Of a stretch of DNA of 64,000 nucleotides, positions 61,566 to 64,000 are shown one piece after another. The translations under genes and the position numbers were made by a program. The notes beneath the pieces were generated by a model that made no database searches, had not been told where the DNA came from, and saw only the letters and a program-made list of their open reading frames with translations. The first letter of the stretch is position 1, and each line of letters starts with the position of its first letter. The DNA is from Paenibacillus sp. LS1. GTDB taxonomy: Bacteria; Bacillota; Bacilli; Paenibacillales; Paenibacillaceae. The stretch spans positions 45,857 through 109,856 of the forward strand of contig NZ_JAPDOE010000015.1 of NCBI RefSeq assembly GCF_026013365.1, written 5' to 3'.

Positions 61566-62633
61566 TGTAATATGAAGTGCGACACCTACTGGAAATAAAT
61601 AAAAAATGGCCCATGGCCGGATTCGTGTAGAATGAAGTCACCACAACACCATTCACACAAGGAGAATCCAACCATGAGCTACAGACATCTTAGCATAATT
61701 GAACGTAGCAAGCTAGAAGTCCTCCACAGACAAGGTAGAAGCTCAAGAGCCATTGCGAAAGAACTGGGTAGGCATCCATCGACGATTTGTCGTGAGTTAG
61801 ATCGGGTGACTTCATCACATCCGTATCAGGCAGAACAAGCTCAGCATGCTTATGAGGAGCGTCGTAAGGCTTCGGTCTCTCCAGGGAGTTGGTCCGATGC
61901 CTTGGCTGCTTCACTGGAGGAAAAATTGGAGGCAACGTGGTCTCCGGAACAAATCACCGAACGTTTCCGTATCGAAGGGCGGCATGCAGTCTCTTTCAAA
62001 ACCATCTATCGCTGGATCTATTCAGGGCGCCTGGTTCGAGGCATATTACAGGTTCTTCGGCATAAGGGGAAGCGTCAGAAACCCGCAGAAACGCGCGGCA
62101 AATTCGCCATTGGAAGGACGATTTCAGATCGCCCAAAAGAAGTCCGTTCCCGTGAAACATTTGGGCACTGGGAGTTGGATACCGTTGTATCGGGTCGTGG
62201 GAGAAGTAAAGGCTGCGTAGCGACGTTGATTGAACGCAAGACACGTCTATATAACGCTGTTCTCATGCCTGATCGCACCGCTTTGTCGATGGAGATTGCG
62301 CTCGGTGTAGCGATCTCACAGTATCCCACGGGAACCTTCCTCACAGCCACGGCTGACCGAGGCAAGGAATTTGCATGCTACGCCCATCTGGAAGCCACCC
62401 ATAACCTACACGTTTATTTTGCCGATCCGTATTCATCCTGGCAACGCGGTTCCAACGAGAATGCGAATGGATTACTTCGAGAGTTTTTCCCTAAAGGTAC
62501 CGATCTCGCGAGGGTATATGATGATGATCTCGCTCATTCACTCGACCTAATAAATCACAGACCACGAAAATGCTTGGGTTGGAAGACCGCTCACGAATCT
62601 TTCGCAGAAGAACTGTCGCACTTGGTTTGACAA
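61566..62633. mobile_element. IS30 family insertion sequence
   Basis: The single transposase gene is bounded by inverted repeats whose core AAGTGCGACA (61575-61584) recurs inverted at 62614-62623; extended ends TGT...AAGTGCGACA begin near 61566 and 62633. The right repeat overlaps the last codons of the transposase. No target duplication is obvious by eye. It has inserted between a methyltransferase gene and the tRNA cluster's terminator. Confidence 0.7.
61674..62630 (+). CDS. IS30 family transposase
   Basis: A 318-residue DDE transposase. N-terminal helix-turn-helix: LSIIERSKLEVLHRQGRSSRAIAKELGRHPSTICREL. The integrase core is visible from HWELDTVVSGRGRSKGCVATLIER, TATADRGKEFACYAHLEA and YSSWQRGSNENANGLLREFFPKGTD to the end. 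All parts look intact (D, D and E acidic residues present), so the element may be active. ATG 61674 follows AAGGAG 8 bases upstream. Confidence 0.92.
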   Translation: MSYRHLSIIERSKLEVLHRQGRSSRAIAKELGRHPSTICRELDRVTSSHPYQAEQAQHAYEERRKASVSPGSWSDALAASLEEKLEATWSPEQITERFRIEGRHAVSFKTIYRWIYSGRLVRGILQVLRHKGKRQKPAETRGKFAIGRTISDRPKEVRSRETFGHWELDTVVSGRGRSKGCVATLIERKTRLYNAVLMPDRTALSMEIALGVAISQYPTGTFLTATADRGKEFACYAHLEATHNLHVYFADPYSSWQRGSNENANGLLREFFPKGTDLARVYDDDLAHSLDLINHRPRKCLGWKTAHESFAEELSHLV

Positions 62634-62643
62634 TCCGTCATAA

Positions 62644-62688
62644 AATAAAAATAGCCCTACAGATTGCTTATGCAATCTGTAGGGCTAT
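62644..62688 (-). terminator. Terminator of the tRNA operon
   Basis: A 17-bp perfect stem ATAGCCCTACAGATTGC-TTAT-GCAATCTGTAGGGCTAT with TTTTTATTTTA following on the minus strand. Confidence 0.9.
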
Positions 62689-62694
62689 TCAATA

Positions 62695-62773
62695 TACCGG
62701 CGAGAGGACTCGAACCTCCACGGTTTCCCACTCGATTTTGAGTCGAGCGCGTCTGCCATTCCGCCACGCCGGC
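62695..62773 (-). tRNA. tRNA-Leu (CAA)
   Basis: Acceptor GCCGGCG / CGCCGGT with A73; anticodon loop CTCAAAA reads CAA; T loop TTCGAGT; class II variable arm. CCA not encoded. Last tRNA of the operon in transcription order. Confidence 0.93.
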
Positions 62774-62779
62774 ATATAC

Positions 62780-62853
62780 TGGAGGCGCCACCCAGATTCG
62801 AACTGGGGATAAAGCTTTTGCAGAGCTGTGCCTTACCACTTGGCTATGGCGCC
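62780..62853 (-). tRNA. tRNA-Cys (GCA)
   Basis: Acceptor GGCGCCA / TGGCGCC with encoded TCCA; anticodon loop CTGCAAA; T loop TTCGAAT. The first anticodon-stem pair is C-T mismatched. Confidence 0.92.
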
Positions 62854-62859
62854 ATATTT

Positions 62860-62934
62860 TGGAGCGGACGACGGGAATCGAACCCGCGACCCTCGCCTTG
62901 GCAAGGCGATGCTCTACCGCTGAGCCACGTCCGC
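62860..62934 (-). tRNA. tRNA-Gly (GCC)
   Basis: Acceptor GCGGACG paired to CGTCCGC with encoded TCCA; loop TTGCCAA gives GCC. Confidence 0.95.
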
Positions 62935-62938
62935 ATAA

Positions 62939-63013
62939 TGGCTGGGGATATAGGATTTGAACCTATGCATGACGGAGTCAAAGTCCGTTGCCTTACCGCT
63001 TGGCTAATCCCCA
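62939..63013 (-). tRNA. tRNA-Gln (TTG)
   Basis: Acceptor TGGGGAT / ATCCCCA with GCCA encoded; loop CTTTGAC gives TTG; T loop TTCAAAT. Confidence 0.95.
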
Positions 63014-63033
63014 ATAAAAAATGAAAAAACAAA

Positions 63034-63109
63034 GGGGCGATCGAGGGGAATTGAACCCCCGAATGCCGGATCCACAAACCGGTGCGTTAACCACTTCGCC
63101 ACGACCGCC
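63034..63109 (-). tRNA. tRNA-His (GTG)
   Basis: Extra 5' G pairs with C73 as is normal for tRNA-His; stem GCGGTCG / CGATCGC; anticodon loop TTGTGGA; CCA not encoded (CCT in the DNA). Confidence 0.93.
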
Positions 63110-63138
63110 ACAAAAGGTTATGTTTCTAAAAAATTAAT

Positions 63139-63212
63139 TGGCAGGGGCAGCAGGAATTGAACCCACACCAACGGTTTTGGAGACCGTTGTTCTACCTTTA
63201 AACTATGCCCCT
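63139..63212 (-). tRNA. tRNA-Trp (CCA)
   Basis: Acceptor AGGGGCA / TGCCCCT with GCCA encoded; loop with anticodon CCA (CTCCAAA); matches the T-box specifier TGG in front of trpS. Confidence 0.95.
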
Positions 63213-63218
63213 AAAAAC

Positions 63219-63304
63219 TGGTGGAGGATGATGGATTCGAACCACCGAACCCGTACGGGAGCAGATTTACAGTCTGATGCGTTTGGCCACTTCGCTAATC
63301 CTCC
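63219..63304 (-). tRNA. tRNA-Tyr (GTA)
   Basis: Class II tRNA with long variable arm (CTCCCGTACGGGTTCGG); anticodon loop CTGTAAA; acceptor GGAGGAT / ATCCTCC with ACCA encoded. Confidence 0.95.
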
Positions 63305-63313
63305 AGGATTACA

Positions 63314-63389
<76 letters not shown>

Positions 63390-63409
63390 ATATTAAATTG
63401 TTTTGAAAA

Positions 63410-63485
<76 letters not shown>

Positions 63486-63580
63486 ATAATAAAGTCTAAT
63501 CTCATTTCCTTACACTTTATATAGGGCATCAGTGCCATACAGCAGATGTAGTGAACAGTTTGCCTCATGTAAAGATTAAA

Positions 63581-63658
63581 TGGCGGAACCGACGGGATTC
63601 GAACCCGCGATCTCCTGCGTGACAGGCAGGCATGTTAGGCCAACTACACCACGGTTCC
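63581..63658 (-). tRNA. tRNA-Asp (GTC)
   Basis: Acceptor GGAACCG / CGGTTCC with GCCA; loop CTGTCAC gives GTC. Confidence 0.95.
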
Positions 63659-63685
63659 AAGTCACTTTCTCAAAGGAAAGTATAA

Positions 63686-63759
<74 letters not shown>

Positions 63760-63776
63760 TCGTTATAAAAGTTATA

Positions 63777-63852
63777 TGGTGGAGGCTGAGGGGATCGAAC
63801 CCCCGACCCTCTGCTTGTAAGGCAGATGCTCTCCCAGCTGAGCTAAGCCTCC
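63777..63852 (-). tRNA. tRNA-Val (TAC)
   Basis: Acceptor GGAGGCT / AGCCTCC with ACCA; loop CTTACAA gives TAC. Confidence 0.95.
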
Positions 63853-63919
63853 GAACAACACATTTATGATCATACCATAATCTTGTTGTAAAAATCAACT
63901 TCTTTTTTTGAAGTTATTA

Positions 63920-63991
63920 TGACCCGTAGGGGATTCGAACCCCTGTTACCTCCGTGAAAGGGAGGTGTCTTAACCCCTTGACCAACGGGCC
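63920..63991 (-). tRNA. tRNA-Glu (TTC)
   Basis: Acceptor GGCCCGT / ACGGGTC; loop CTTTCAC gives TTC; CCA not encoded. First tRNA seen in transcription order; the operon continues beyond the window edge. Confidence 0.95.
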
Positions 63992-64000
63992 TTAATATTA

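Overview
The window is a chromosomal segment of a low-to-moderate GC, endospore-forming Gram-positive rod, most probably a Paenibacillus. Supporting signs are two alpha/beta-type SASP genes with sigma-G-like promoters, sspI, sporulation genes ylbJ, yunB and lytH, a Trp T-box in front of trpS, an enlarged lia/psp envelope-stress operon, AraC/YesN-type sugar regulators, and a tRNA cluster in the same order as Bacillus subtilis trnD. The genus is an inference from gene content and style; no 16S gene is present.

Layout. 1-14.7 kb: housekeeping and sporulation genes (yfhP end, SASPs, trpS, pepF, yycC, globin, ylbJ, nadK, yutD-lipA, lytH, yunB). 14.9-18.5 kb: pentose-phosphate genes (transaldolase-type fsa, gnd, zwf) with a long hairpin element between gnd and zwf. 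19-23.8 kb: two AraC regulators divergent from a GH88 glycosidase and a Gfo/Idh/MocA oxidoreductase. 24-29.8 kb: a minus-strand accessory block of small immunity-like genes (SUKH, barstar, unknowns), several of them broken by single-base frameshifts, with an ECF sigma/anti-sigma pair inside. 29.9-38.3 kb: a plus-strand membrane-lipid block (mprF, PAP2, degenerate kinase, DedA, two phospholipid-methyltransferase-like genes, response regulator, histidine kinase). 38.3-43.2 kb: SDR/TetR/quinone-reductase/OYE/SDR oxidoreductases. 43.6-50.7 kb: SUKH-like protein, TrmH-type methylase, ktrC, sspI, prfC, doxX, second zwf. 50.9-57.1 kb: ywmB and the lia operon with duplicated PspA and PspC. 57.7-60.1 kb: a large membrane AraC regulator with a consensus-matching cre site. 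60.1-64 kb: an atypical tRNA-Asn, a methyltransferase, an IS30 element and 13 tRNA genes.

The most interesting part is 29.7-38.3 kb. mprF, the PAP2 gene and dedA are preceded by the same promoter architecture: two repeats of CTTYAGA spaced 11 bp apart, a third related element 23 bp further on, and a -10 at a fixed distance. This is what one expects for an OmpR-family regulator, and such a regulator with its kinase lies in the block, together with a paralogous kinase that has lost its phospho-accepting histidine and ATP-binding motifs. I infer a self-contained, signal-responsive envelope-lipid remodelling module, possibly for cationic peptide resistance.

The second notable region is 24-29.8 kb, where a barstar-type inhibitor gene can be reconstructed across three single-base losses and still ends in a TAATG overlap with the next gene, as expected of a decaying array of orphan immunity genes.
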